Shown here one piece after another: positions 1-6,505 of a stretch of 17,077 nt of DNA. The first letter of the stretch is position 1; the number at the start of each line of letters is the position of its first letter. This stretch comes from Bacillota bacterium. Its GTDB lineage: Bacteria > Bacillota > Clostridia > Oscillospirales > Ruminococcaceae. The notes under the pieces are model-generated. The model saw only the letters and a program-made list of their open reading frames with translations. It ran no database searches and had not been told where the DNA came from. Made by a program: the position numbers and the translations under genes. The stretch lies in assembly GCA_023431215.1 (NCBI GenBank), contig JAEYXR010000018.1:1-17077 (forward strand), in the 5' to 3' direction.

Positions 1-9
1 TCAGATATA

Positions 10-127
10 GTCGGTGTTTATTACGATGAGGTCCCACCTGTTCCCATTCCGAACACAGTAGTTAAGCTCATCTGTGCCGAAGATACTTGGCGGGAAGCTG
101 CCCGGGAAAATAGGTCTTCGCCGACAC
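10..127 (+). rRNA. rrf: 5S ribosomal RNA, copy 1
   Basis: This is a complete 5S rRNA of about 118 nt. The highly conserved core with CCCATTCCGAACAC and GTTAAGCTC is present, and the ends GTCGGTG and CGCCGAC pair as helix I. It probably closes an rRNA operon whose 23S gene lies before the window. It differs from the second copy at about six positions. One pair of differences is compensatory: position 7 of helix I is G with C here and A with T in copy 2. It is followed by a hairpin at 135-156. Confidence 0.96.
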
Positions 128-134
128 CTAAAGT

Positions 135-165
135 AGTCATCCCAATAGGGGTGGCTCTTTGCTTT
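135..165 (+). terminator. Hairpin terminator after 5S copy 1 (weak)
   Basis: AGTCATCCC (135-143) pairs with GGGGTGGCT (148-156), allowing G-T wobbles, around an AATA loop. The tail is CTTTGCTTT. The U-tract is interrupted, so partial readthrough into the second 5S gene is possible. Confidence 0.55.
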
Positions 166-220
166 CAAAACGTCTTGATAGACGTACAATATAAACTTCT
201 TTTGTCTTGGACAAGAGACA

Positions 221-338
221 GTCGGTATTCATTACGATGAGGTCCCACCTGTTCCCATTCCGAACACAGTAGTTAAGCTCATCTGTGCCGAAAATACTTG
301 GCGGGAAGCTGCCTGGGAAGATAGGTCTTTGCCGACAC
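221..338 (+). rRNA. rrf: 5S ribosomal RNA, copy 2
   Basis: This second complete 5S rRNA lies 93 bases after the first. It carries the same conserved core (CCGAACAC, GTTAAGCTC, TACTTGGCGGGAAGC) and helix I ends GTCGGTA and TGCCGAC. The few differences from copy 1 include a compensatory helix I change, so both copies look functional rather than one being decayed. A strong terminator follows at once. No start of a second 16S or 23S gene lies between the copies, so this is a tandem 5S duplication. Confidence 0.96.
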
Positions 339-341
339 ACC

Positions 342-379
342 AAAAGACTGCATCCACTAATGTGATGCAGTCTTTTTTT
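342..379 (+). terminator. Intrinsic terminator of the rRNA operon
   Basis: AAAAGACTGCATC (342-354) pairs with GATGCAGTCTTTTTTT (364-379), giving a long GC-containing stem followed by a run of seven T. It ends the tandem 5S transcript. Confidence 0.9.
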
Positions 380-411
380 GTCTGGAAATAAAATAAAGAA
401 TAATTTCACTA

Positions 412-440
412 TTGACTTTAATAAAATTATAGTATATATT
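412..440 (+). promoter_or_regulatory. Sigma-A promoter for the DUF2089-type gene
   Basis: TTGACT at 412-417, a 17-base spacer and TATATT at 435-440 lie 23 bases before the start codon at 463, in an AT-rich stretch just after the rRNA terminator. Confidence 0.65.
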
Positions 441-462
441 TAATATTATTAAAGGTGGTGTA

Positions 463-765
463 ATGATGGCAACGGAAGTAGTACCTGAATGGATGTCTAA
501 TCTGGAAGAAGAGGACATTTCTTTCATCAAAAAATTTTTATTGGCATCAGGGTCTTTAAAAGAGATAGCCAATCAATATGGGGTGACATATCCCACTGTA
601 AGATTAAGGCTGGATAAGCTGATTCAAAAAATAAAGCTTAGTGAGGATGTCAACAGTGACCCTTATATTGCGCTGATTAAAAGGCTTGCAGTAAACGATA
701 AGCTGGATTTTGATACAGCAAAGATTTTAATTTCAGAGTATAAAAAAAATAAAGGAGAAAAGTAA
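463..765 (+). CDS. DUF2089-like helix-turn-helix protein
   Basis: This 100-residue protein is probably a small DNA-binding regulator. Residues about 14-55 form a helix-turn-helix: FIKKFLLASGSLKEIANQYG is followed by a recognition helix around TVRLRLDKLIQKI. This matches the pattern I know from the DUF2089 family, whose longer members carry an N-terminal zinc ribbon; here that part is absent. Ribosome binding site AAGGTGGT precedes two in-frame ATG codons, at 463 and 466; either could be used. The next gene starts one base after the stop, so the two are co-transcribed. In Clostridia, DUF2089-type genes are often paired with a small membrane protein, as here. The target genes are unknown, though autoregulation is plausible. 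Confidence 0.75.
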   Translation: MMATEVVPEWMSNLEEEDISFIKKFLLASGSLKEIANQYGVTYPTVRLRLDKLIQKIKLSEDVNSDPYIALIKRLAVNDKLDFDTAKILISEYKKNKGEK

Positions 766-766
766 A

Positions 767-1090
767 GTGGAAAGAACAATTTTTGTAACACTTTTTATGT
801 TTGCTTTTTTGGCAGGTATCATATGCCTTCAAATATTTTTATCTGCAAGGCAAAACAAGTGGCTGGGGTTGATACTGCCCCTGATAACTTTTTGCTATGC
901 AATCATTGCCGTACTAAGCTTAGCTGCGTTTGAAGGGATGAGAAGCACTGAAATTTGGGGTATGGTGGCAGCTACTTTTGTAATCAGCAATATTCCTACG
1001 CTGATTCTCGTTGCCATTTATTATGCCTGCCGAGAAAAAAGAAAAACCCGTGCACAGCTGAATAAAATGAATGTGCAGGACCTGGAATAA
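767..1090 (+). CDS. Small three-helix membrane protein of unknown function
   Basis: This 107-residue hydrophobic protein has three predicted membrane segments, at about residues 4-26, 33-54 and 63-88. A short basic cytoplasmic tail (CREKRKTR) ends in acidic residues. The start is GTG at 767, one base after the upstream stop, with AAAGGAG positioned correctly before it. I do not recognise a named family. The tight coupling to the HTH gene suggests it senses or is regulated together with that protein. It has no catalytic motif and no signal peptide distinct from the first helix. The unit ends at the palindromic terminator at 1160-1191. Confidence 0.75.
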   Translation: MERTIFVTLFMFAFLAGIICLQIFLSARQNKWLGLILPLITFCYAIIAVLSLAAFEGMRSTEIWGMVAATFVISNIPTLILVAIYYACREKRKTRAQLNKMNVQDLE

Positions 1091-1159
1091 TAAGAGACTT
1101 ATAGAAACAAGAACAGGCTGTTTAAGAGAAAAGCCTTTTGTTTGATGGATAGAAAATAC

Positions 1160-1191
1160 AAAGAGGGTCATCAAGCTTGATGACCCTCTTT
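1160..1191. terminator. Bidirectional terminator
   Basis: A perfect 32-base inverted repeat, AAAGAGGGTCATCA... to ...TGATGACCCTCTTT, is centred on AAGCTT. It carries T-rich tails on both strands and lies between the convergent membrane-protein gene (+) and the anti-sigma gene (-), so it serves both. Confidence 0.88.
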
Positions 1192-1233
1192 AAGTATATA
1201 AATTTACAGCAAAAAGCGAATTTTGATGATTGG

Positions 1234-1917
1234 CTAAGGCACAGACTCCATAATGCCTATGGCAAGATCTTCTTCAACAGGGCCGGACAAGAAATAGGTA
1301 AATTCATTGTCAAACATTAATATCAGCACATTATGAAAGGTCTGCTTAATGGATACATAGGTTTTACGTGTGCCGATGGTAGTTTCGTAAAAAATGCAGT
1401 CTTCTGTATCAAAGGCGGTAGAACCACCGGTAGGCATAACACTGTACATAAGCTCAGTTCCGTCCTCACCAGTAAATACGGCGTGAAGAAACCAGTCATA
1501 CTCCGACTCCAGCTCGGTTACAGTATAGCCCTTGGGCAGCTGGGTGGGCAGCATGGCATTGATATTACTGGGGAGGCTTTGCGCGCCTACATCGCCATCA
1601 AAGGTAATGGAGGTGTATTCGTTTGTCATCTTTAAAAAGAACCGTGCAAAAGGCTCCCGAATGGCTTCAACCTGAAATACAGCGGCTCCAAAGCCAATGC
1701 AGCATACCAAAAGAAAGGAGGCTACCCGCAAAAGACGCAGAGAGCGGCGGCGAGGCTTTAAAGCTTTTTTTATGGCTTGCTGATAGGTGTCCGAGAATAT
1801 ATGGGTGGGATACTCGGCACTACCATCCAAAAGGGATGCCAGCTTTTGCGCCTGGTATTCAGCAGCATCGTCAAAAGCCTCGTCCAGCGCTTGCTCGCCA
1901 AACAAGGAATCATCCAA
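1234..1917 (-). CDS. Membrane anti-sigma-like protein with DUF4367-type C-terminal domain
   Basis: This 227-residue protein is probably the partner that holds the ECF sigma factor inactive at the membrane. Residues 1-60 are cytoplasmic, acidic first and then basic (KPRRRSLRLLR). One transmembrane helix spans about 63-83 (VASFLLVCCIGFGAAVF). The extracellular part has the layout of DUF4367 domains: a LPKGYTVTELE motif, then beta-rich sequence ending in MFDNEFTYFLSG. No zinc-binding HxxxCxxC motif is seen, so it is not a classical ZAS anti-sigma. The ATG at 1917 overlaps the sigma gene by 8 bases, with AAAGGAGGAG before it, which indicates translational coupling. The signal sensed cannot be read from the sequence. 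Confidence 0.75.
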   Translation of the reverse strand: MDDSLFGEQALDEAFDDAAEYQAQKLASLLDGSAEYPTHIFSDTYQQAIKKALKPRRRSLRLLRVASFLLVCCIGFGAAVFQVEAIREPFARFFLKMTNEYTSITFDGDVGAQSLPSNINAMLPTQLPKGYTVTELESEYDWFLHAVFTGEDGTELMYSVMPTGGSTAFDTEDCIFYETTIGTRKTYVSIKQTFHNVLILMFDNEFTYFLSGPVEEDLAIGIMESVP

Positions 1918-2461
1918 AAACCTCTCCTCCTTTTAATCGTTTTGTCAACAACCGCTTACCCTGAAAAATACGGGAAGCTACCACCGCCTCGCTTAAGGAG
2001 AGCAGTGCGGCAATTTCCTTATTGCGGTAACCGTGAAAATAGCGCAGCATCAGGATGTCAGAATATCGCTCGTCCAAAGACAGCAGGGCTTCTTTCATAA
2101 CCTCACAGCCCTGAGAAGACAGCACCTGATCCTCCGGAGAGTCTACAGAGCCTGCCTGAGTCACATCAATTTCATCCAAATAAACAATATTTTCGCGCTT
2201 ACGCTTGCGGTACAAATCAATCGCGGTGTTTCGTACCAATATAACGATAAAGGACTTGGTTTTATTTGAGGTAATGGATTCAATTTTAGGAAATTCTTTT
2301 AGAAGTTTTAAAAATGTTTGTTGCACGGCATCTTCTGCCAAGCCATCATCACGCAAAATTGCATAGGCAATTCGGTACATAGCACTCTGATAGGTAGTAA
2401 AAAGAACCTCAAAGTCCGATAAGGACTGAGCTTCTGTTCGACAGATGTTAGATTGCTGCAT
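1910..2461 (-). CDS. ECF-type RNA polymerase sigma-70 factor
   Basis: This 183-residue alternative sigma factor has the two domains of the extracytoplasmic-function group. Sigma-2 lies at about residues 20-90: FTTYQSAMYRIAYAILRDDG, then AEDAVQQTFLKLL and IVRN-like VLVRNTAIDLYRKRKR. Sigma-4 lies at about 122-175: LSLDERYSDILMLRYFHGYR, then the NKEIAALLSLSEAVVASRIF helix-turn-helix. The length is normal. A ribosome binding site, AAAGGAG, stands 10 bases before ATG at 2461. The downstream anti-sigma-like gene overlaps by 8 bases, so the pair forms one operon reading leftward. ECF factors usually activate their own promoter, but I did not find a convincing ECF motif in 2462-2600. Confidence 0.9.
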   Translation of the reverse strand: MQQSNICRTEAQSLSDFEVLFTTYQSAMYRIAYAILRDDGLAEDAVQQTFLKLLKEFPKIESITSNKTKSFIVILVRNTAIDLYRKRKRENIVYLDEIDVTQAGSVDSPEDQVLSSQGCEVMKEALLSLDERYSDILMLRYFHGYRNKEIAALLSLSEAVVASRIFQGKRLLTKRLKGGEVFG

Positions 2462-3063
2462 GAACCGAAATCACTCCTTTGTTTAGCGAATTGCCATCTG
2501 CAAAGCTAAGTTGATATCAAAAGACAGATCTCAAAAGACCCCTTTTTGAATAAGTGGCTAAAAATAATGATTTTATTGCAGGAAATTATTAATTTTACAA
2601 AAGAAGGCACACTATTGTTAAAATTATTATACAGGTGCAGTGAAGGAGTTGCAAGCAATTGAAAAACAAATAAAGTTGAAAAGCTCCATACAGGTTACGT
2701 AACAGTAGCTGAGACAATATAGGCCATATGAATTTTTGAAAAAAATCTGTATTTTTATTAACCGGCAGCAATATGTACTTGCTGTTATGTCACTGTTGAC
2801 TTCGAAGAAACAAAGCAAGCATTTTTGTAGAAGGCAAAGTGATTGCACAAAAGTGTAACAAAATACTAATCTTAGCAGTAAGACAATTCATAAAATCTTC
2901 CTGTTTGGTGTTTTGCATTGATCAAATAGTTTTTGACATACTTGTGAATAGTGTACAAAAGCTTTCAAAAACTGTTGGGAAACAAAGAAAGATTTTTTGA
3001 ATTTCAAAAAAACTTTTAAATTTTAACACGAAACACCCTAAAAAACTTGATGGATTCAGTCAA
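2462..3063. other. AT-rich intergenic region, no gene seen
   Basis: About 600 bases lie between the divergent sigma operon and the BCCT promoter. No ORF here has a ribosome binding site and convincing composition. A TTGACA at 2933-2938 lacks a good -10 box at proper spacing. Nothing else is supported, apart from this stretch being long enough to hold distant operator or enhancer sites. Confidence 0.5.
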
Positions 3064-3093
3064 TTGAAGACTGTTTCCTCTATCAAGTATAAT
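3064..3093 (+). promoter_or_regulatory. Candidate sigma-A promoter of the BCCT/flavoprotein unit
   Basis: TTGAAG at 3064-3069, an 18-base spacer and a perfect TATAAT at 3088-3093 lie about 120 bases before the BCCT gene. The transcript would start near 3100 and immediately cross the TTGTGCACAA palindrome, which is well placed to be a repressor site. Confidence 0.55.
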
Positions 3094-3106
3094 AAGTACG
3101 TAATCA

Positions 3107-3127
3107 ATCAATTGTGCACAAAATTGA
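3107..3127. promoter_or_regulatory. Palindromic candidate operator
   Basis: TTGTGCACAA (3112-3121) is a perfect 10-base palindrome nested in a wider near-palindrome (TCAATT before, AATTGA after). It sits just downstream of the predicted transcription start. The same core, extended to 12 bases, recurs at 15266-15277 before the DUF5107 gene. Confidence 0.4.
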
Positions 3128-3157
3128 TGAAACAATTTAGAGGGTGGCCGTACCCCT

Positions 3158-3238
3158 ATGGATGCAGCAATTGCATTTGTATTGTGCGGCAAACTAGAGG
3201 AGGTATTACCGTATGTCAAATTTCGGCAAGGGCATTGA
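3158..3238 (+). CDS. Candidate 26-codon upstream ORF overlapping the BCCT start
   Basis: ATG at 3158 is preceded by AGAGGGTGG at a workable distance. The 26-codon frame starts MDAAIAFVLCGK and stops at 3236-3238, inside the BCCT gene in another frame. Its translation would cross the BCCT ribosome binding site (AGAGGAGG near 3196-3203) and start codon. This could be translational coupling or simply chance. Only the frame and ribosome binding site support it. Confidence 0.25.
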   Translation: MDAAIAFVLCGKLEEVLPYVKFRQGH

Positions 3239-4826
3239 TAAAAAGGTATTCTGGCCTGCAACGATCGTAACACTGGCACTTGGTGTGTTTTTCTTTGTAT
3301 TTCCTACCCAGAGTAATGATGTGTTAAACAAAATTCATACATTCACCACCAACGAGCTTGGTTGGTTCTTCCTGCTGTCTGTTATGCTGCTGCTGGGTCT
3401 TTGCTTGTATTTTGCTTTTTCTCGTATTGGCAACATTGTACTGGGCAGCCCCGATGAAAAGCCCGCATATTCCACCTTTACCTGGCTGGGTATGATTCTC
3501 ACCTCCGGTACCGGCGGTAGCTTGCTGTATCTGGCTTCCATCGAGTGGATCTGGATGTCTGCGGCACCTCCCTTTGGTGTGGAGCCCTACAGCGTAGACG
3601 CTCTCCGTTGGGCTTCTGCCTTTGGCATGTGGAACTGGGGCCCGTCTGCATGGGCATTCTACATTGCCTGCGCTGTTCCCATTGGCTACTTCTTCTTTGT
3701 TAAGAAAAAGAGCAACATGAAAATGAGCGAATACTGCCGCCCCCTGTTGGGCAAACGCTCTGACGGATTTGCCGGTCATGCCATCAACTTTGTGTACCTG
3801 TTTGCTCTGCTTGGTGGTGTTTTCACCTCTCTGGCACTGGGGACACCCGCAATCTCCAGCGGTATTGCTTATATCTTCGGCATGGAAAAAACTAATCTTT
3901 TCATTGATATCATGGTTTTGACCATGTGGACCTTTATTCCTCTGATTGCATTGGTCTTTGGTCTGAAAAAGGGTGTTTCCGTTCTTTCTGACTGGAACAT
4001 CAGAGGCTTCGGCGTTTTGCTCATCCTCATCCTAGTCCTTGGCCCCACCTGGTTCATCTTTAACCACTCCCTGGATTCTCTGGGACTGATGCTCCAGAAC
4101 TACATTTACATGGGTGCATACACCGACCCCATGGGTGGCAGCGGCTTCCCTCAGGCCTGGACCGTATTCTATATGTCCTGGTGGGCAGTTTATGCTCTTC
4201 CCTTTGGCTTGTTTATTGCCAAAATCTCCAAAGGACGCACCATCCGTCAAATGGTTCTGGGCGGACTGGGTGCCGGTTCTCTGGGCTGCTTGATGTTCTA
4301 CATGGTTCTGCCCTCTATGGGTATCAATCTTCAGCTCAACGGCGTGGTTGATCTGTACACCTCTCTGGCAGAAAAAGGCCGTGGCGGCGTAGTGGTTGAC
4401 ATGTTCAGCAATGCTCCCGGCGGATACTTTATCGTGGCTTTGTTCACCATCCTGGTTTTGGTTGCTTACATCACCGGCCACGTTTCGGTTGGTTACTCTT
4501 TGGCAGCAGCTTGCGAAAAACGCCTTAAGGGTGACGAAGATCCTCAGAAGTGGAATGTTTCCTTCTGGCTGATCCTTTCCGGTGCGGTTTCTCTGGCTCT
4601 GTACCTGCTGAACCCCACCGCCCTGCAGCCCCTGCAGACCGTTTCCATCCTGTTTGGTTTCCCTGTCTGCTTTGCTATCCTTGCACTGGTTCTCAGCTTC
4701 TTCAAACAGCTGAAAAAGGACTTCCCTGGTGGTATTCCCATTGCAATGAAGAGCGGCGACCGTATTTACGGCACCACCGATGAAGAGGATGCCAAACGCG
4801 CAATATCTGAAGATGTAACTGCATAA
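3213..4826 (+). CDS. BCCT-family betaine/carnitine-type transporter (first copy)
   Basis: This 537-residue carrier with about 12 membrane helices belongs to the BCCT family, which moves quaternary ammonium compounds such as carnitine, butyrobetaine, glycine betaine or choline across the cytoplasmic membrane. The TM8 signature begins WTVFYMSWWAVY at W316, giving W316, W323, W324 and Y327, the numbering and residues I recall for the E. coli carnitine/butyrobetaine antiporter CaiT. The FIAKISKGRTIR loop follows. The family's usual TSxDS stretch late in the protein reads ITGHVSVGYSLAA here, so a sodium-binding motif seems lost. That fits sodium-independent exchange, as in CaiT. The start is ATG with AGAGGAGG before it. 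The second BCCT gene follows after a 104-base gap with a hairpin. The substrate is inferred, not shown. Confidence 0.92.
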   Translation: MSNFGKGIDKKVFWPATIVTLALGVFFFVFPTQSNDVLNKIHTFTTNELGWFFLLSVMLLLGLCLYFAFSRIGNIVLGSPDEKPAYSTFTWLGMILTSGTGGSLLYLASIEWIWMSAAPPFGVEPYSVDALRWASAFGMWNWGPSAWAFYIACAVPIGYFFFVKKKSNMKMSEYCRPLLGKRSDGFAGHAINFVYLFALLGGVFTSLALGTPAISSGIAYIFGMEKTNLFIDIMVLTMWTFIPLIALVFGLKKGVSVLSDWNIRGFGVLLILILVLGPTWFIFNHSLDSLGLMLQNYIYMGAYTDPMGGSGFPQAWTVFYMSWWAVYALPFGLFIAKISKGRTIRQMVLGGLGAGSLGCLMFYMVLPSMGINLQLNGVVDLYTSLAEKGRGGVVVDMFSNAPGGYFIVALFTILVLVAYITGHVSVGYSLAAACEKRLKGDEDPQKWNVSFWLILSGAVSLALYLLNPTALQPLQTVSILFGFPVCFAILALVLSFFKQLKKDFPGGIPIAMKSGDRIYGTTDEEDAKRAISEDVTA

Positions 4827-4845
4827 AGCACACTTTTATTCTACC

Positions 4846-4883
4846 GCCCCGACCCTAAGGTCTGCTTTAGGGCCGGGGCTTTA
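4846..4883 (+). terminator. Hairpin between the two BCCT genes (partial terminator or stabiliser)
   Basis: GCCCCGaCCCTAA (4846-4858) pairs with TTAGGGcCGGGGC (4867-4879), with one mismatch and an 8-base loop, followed by only TTTA. The stem is strong but the U-tract is short, so it could protect the 3' end of the first BCCT mRNA or cause partial termination, making the downstream genes less expressed. Confidence 0.55.
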
Positions 4884-4916
4884 CACAAACAGCCCTGCTG
4901 CGGTTGCCCTGTGCAA

Positions 4917-4923
4917 AGGAGGG
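4917..4923 (+). promoter_or_regulatory. Ribosome binding site fixing a TTG start
   Basis: AGGAGGG ends 7 bases before TTG at 4931. This makes TTG 4931, rather than the longer in-frame TTG at 4904 (which would put the Shine-Dalgarno inside the coding region), the likely start of the second BCCT gene. Confidence 0.75.
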
Positions 4924-4930
4924 TTCTGAT

Positions 4931-6505
4931 TTGAGTCAAGGAACTAGGCATATATTGCCCAAAGGCAGTGTGCAAGGTGTTCAGACAGACAAAAGAATGG
5001 CAGCTATCAGCCTGTCGGTGCTTCTTGCATTAAGTTTTTCTTTTTTATTTATCAATGGTTCTAACAGCACTTTGCTGCAAAAAATCTTTACGTTTATTAC
5101 AGACACCCTTGGCGGTGTTTATCTGGTTTATTTATTTGCGGTGCTGGTGCTGCTGGTAGGCCTGGCAGTCAGTTCTACAGGCAAGATCCGCCTGGGAGAC
5201 GGACCACCGCAATACAGCAATCTGAGCTGGTTCAGCATGCTGTTTTGTGCCTGCATTGGCTCCAGCATTTTGTACTGGGGCATGATTGAATGGGGCTACT
5301 ATGTGGGCTCACCACCATTTGGACTTGACCCAATGAGTGTGGAAGCCGCCGAGATTTCAGTGGGATATACCATGTTCCATTGGGGAATCAGCGGGTGGGC
5401 TACCTACTGTATGGCAGCCATTATCATTGCTTACAGTTTTTTTGTAAAGAAAATACCCGTTTTTCGCATTAGTGTATCCTGTGCGCTAAAAGAGGGAAAA
5501 CGGAAAAATTTTTGGGCAGCGCTGATTGATGTATTTGTCATTATTGGCCTTTGCTCCGGCGTTGCGGTCAGTGTGGCCCTTGGTACCCCTATGATAGCCC
5601 AAGGGTTGAATGTGCTATTTGGCATTCCGGCAAATACAGTTACAAATGTACTGATTGCAGGGTTCTGGGCAATGCTTTTCAGCGCCAGCGCTGTATCCGG
5701 GGTAGAAAAAGGCATTAAGGTGCTAAGCAACACAAACAGCATACTTGCCCTTGCTTTTGTGGCCTTTGTACTACTGGCCGGTAACACAACCTTCATCATC
5801 AACAACTCTGTCAACAGCCTGGGTGCCATGCTGGATAATTTTATTAAAATGAGCTTTAGCACAGAACCCATGGGAACCAACCACTTTCCTCAGGTGTGGA
5901 CCATCTTTTATTGGGCATGGTGGATTTCTTATGTACCGGTCATGGGCCTGTTTATTGCCAAAATAAGCCGTGGCCGCACCATTCGCCAGGTAGTGGTGGG
6001 AACTACTCTGCTGGGTAGCCTTGGTTGCTGGCTGTTTCAGGCAGTGCTGGGCAGCTATGGGCTGAGCCTGCAGCTTTCCGGCAGAATAGATACTGTCGCA
6101 AACCTTAGCACCATAGGCGAATATGGCGCAATTATGGAGCTGCTGGGCACGCTGCCCATGCCAAAACTGATGATAGCGTTATTTATTGTGCTTTCCTTTA
6201 TTTTTTTGGCAACCACCTGTGACTCGTCGGCCTATATTTTGGCTACCATTACCACCAAGCGCATCACCATCCACCAGGAACCAACCAAAAGCTCACGCCT
6301 GATGTGGAGTGTTGCCATCATCATCTGGCCCGTTATTCTTTTGGTGGTAGGAGGACTGAATGTAGTCAAGCTTTGCTCCATGATAGGTTCAATACCGTTG
6401 CTTTTTATTTTTTACAAAATGATGAAAGGCTTTTTGGCTGAGCTGATGCAAAGAGGTCAAGACGTTAAAAGCGTACAAGAGGAGAAAAAGGAGGTAGCAG
6501 CATGA
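4931..6505 (+). CDS. BCCT-family betaine/carnitine-type transporter (second copy)
   Basis: This 524-residue BCCT carrier, read from TTG 4931, has about 12 membrane helices. TM8 reads WTIFYWAWWISY from W323, again with the CaiT-type Tyr at the end of the aromatic box; glycine-betaine carriers such as BetP have Trp there. A Met four residues after that Tyr matches the position of Met331 in CaiT, recalled from memory. FIAKISRGRTIRQ follows. Unlike the first copy it keeps TTCDSSAYIL near residue 430, close to the family's usual TSxDS segment, so it may still use sodium. The two carriers are clearly diverged paralogues and may differ in substrate or direction. The stop overlaps the next start by 4 bases (ATGA), which shows coupling to the flavoprotein. 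Confidence 0.92.
   Translation: MSQGTRHILPKGSVQGVQTDKRMAAISLSVLLALSFSFLFINGSNSTLLQKIFTFITDTLGGVYLVYLFAVLVLLVGLAVSSTGKIRLGDGPPQYSNLSWFSMLFCACIGSSILYWGMIEWGYYVGSPPFGLDPMSVEAAEISVGYTMFHWGISGWATYCMAAIIIAYSFFVKKIPVFRISVSCALKEGKRKNFWAALIDVFVIIGLCSGVAVSVALGTPMIAQGLNVLFGIPANTVTNVLIAGFWAMLFSASAVSGVEKGIKVLSNTNSILALAFVAFVLLAGNTTFIINNSVNSLGAMLDNFIKMSFSTEPMGTNHFPQVWTIFYWAWWISYVPVMGLFIAKISRGRTIRQVVVGTTLLGSLGCWLFQAVLGSYGLSLQLSGRIDTVANLSTIGEYGAIMELLGTLPMPKLMIALFIVLSFIFLATTCDSSAYILATITTKRITIHQEPTKSSRLMWSVAIIIWPVILLVVGGLNVVKLCSMIGSIPLLFIFYKMMKGFLAELMQRGQDVKSVQEEKKEVAA

Noticed and set aside
1333..2269. Several plus-strand ORFs of 78-113 codons opposite the sigma and anti-sigma genes
   Set aside because: They are antisense shadows of two well-supported minus-strand genes, lack ribosome binding sites and have low-complexity translations.
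2627..2848. Minus-strand ORF of 73 codons in the intergenic region
   Set aside because: No ribosome binding site, cysteine- and phenylalanine-rich AT-driven translation, no family resemblance.
2933..2961. Perfect TTGACA as a promoter for the BCCT unit
   Set aside because: No acceptable -10 hexamer at 16-18 bases; the 3064-3093 pair with a perfect TATAAT is better.
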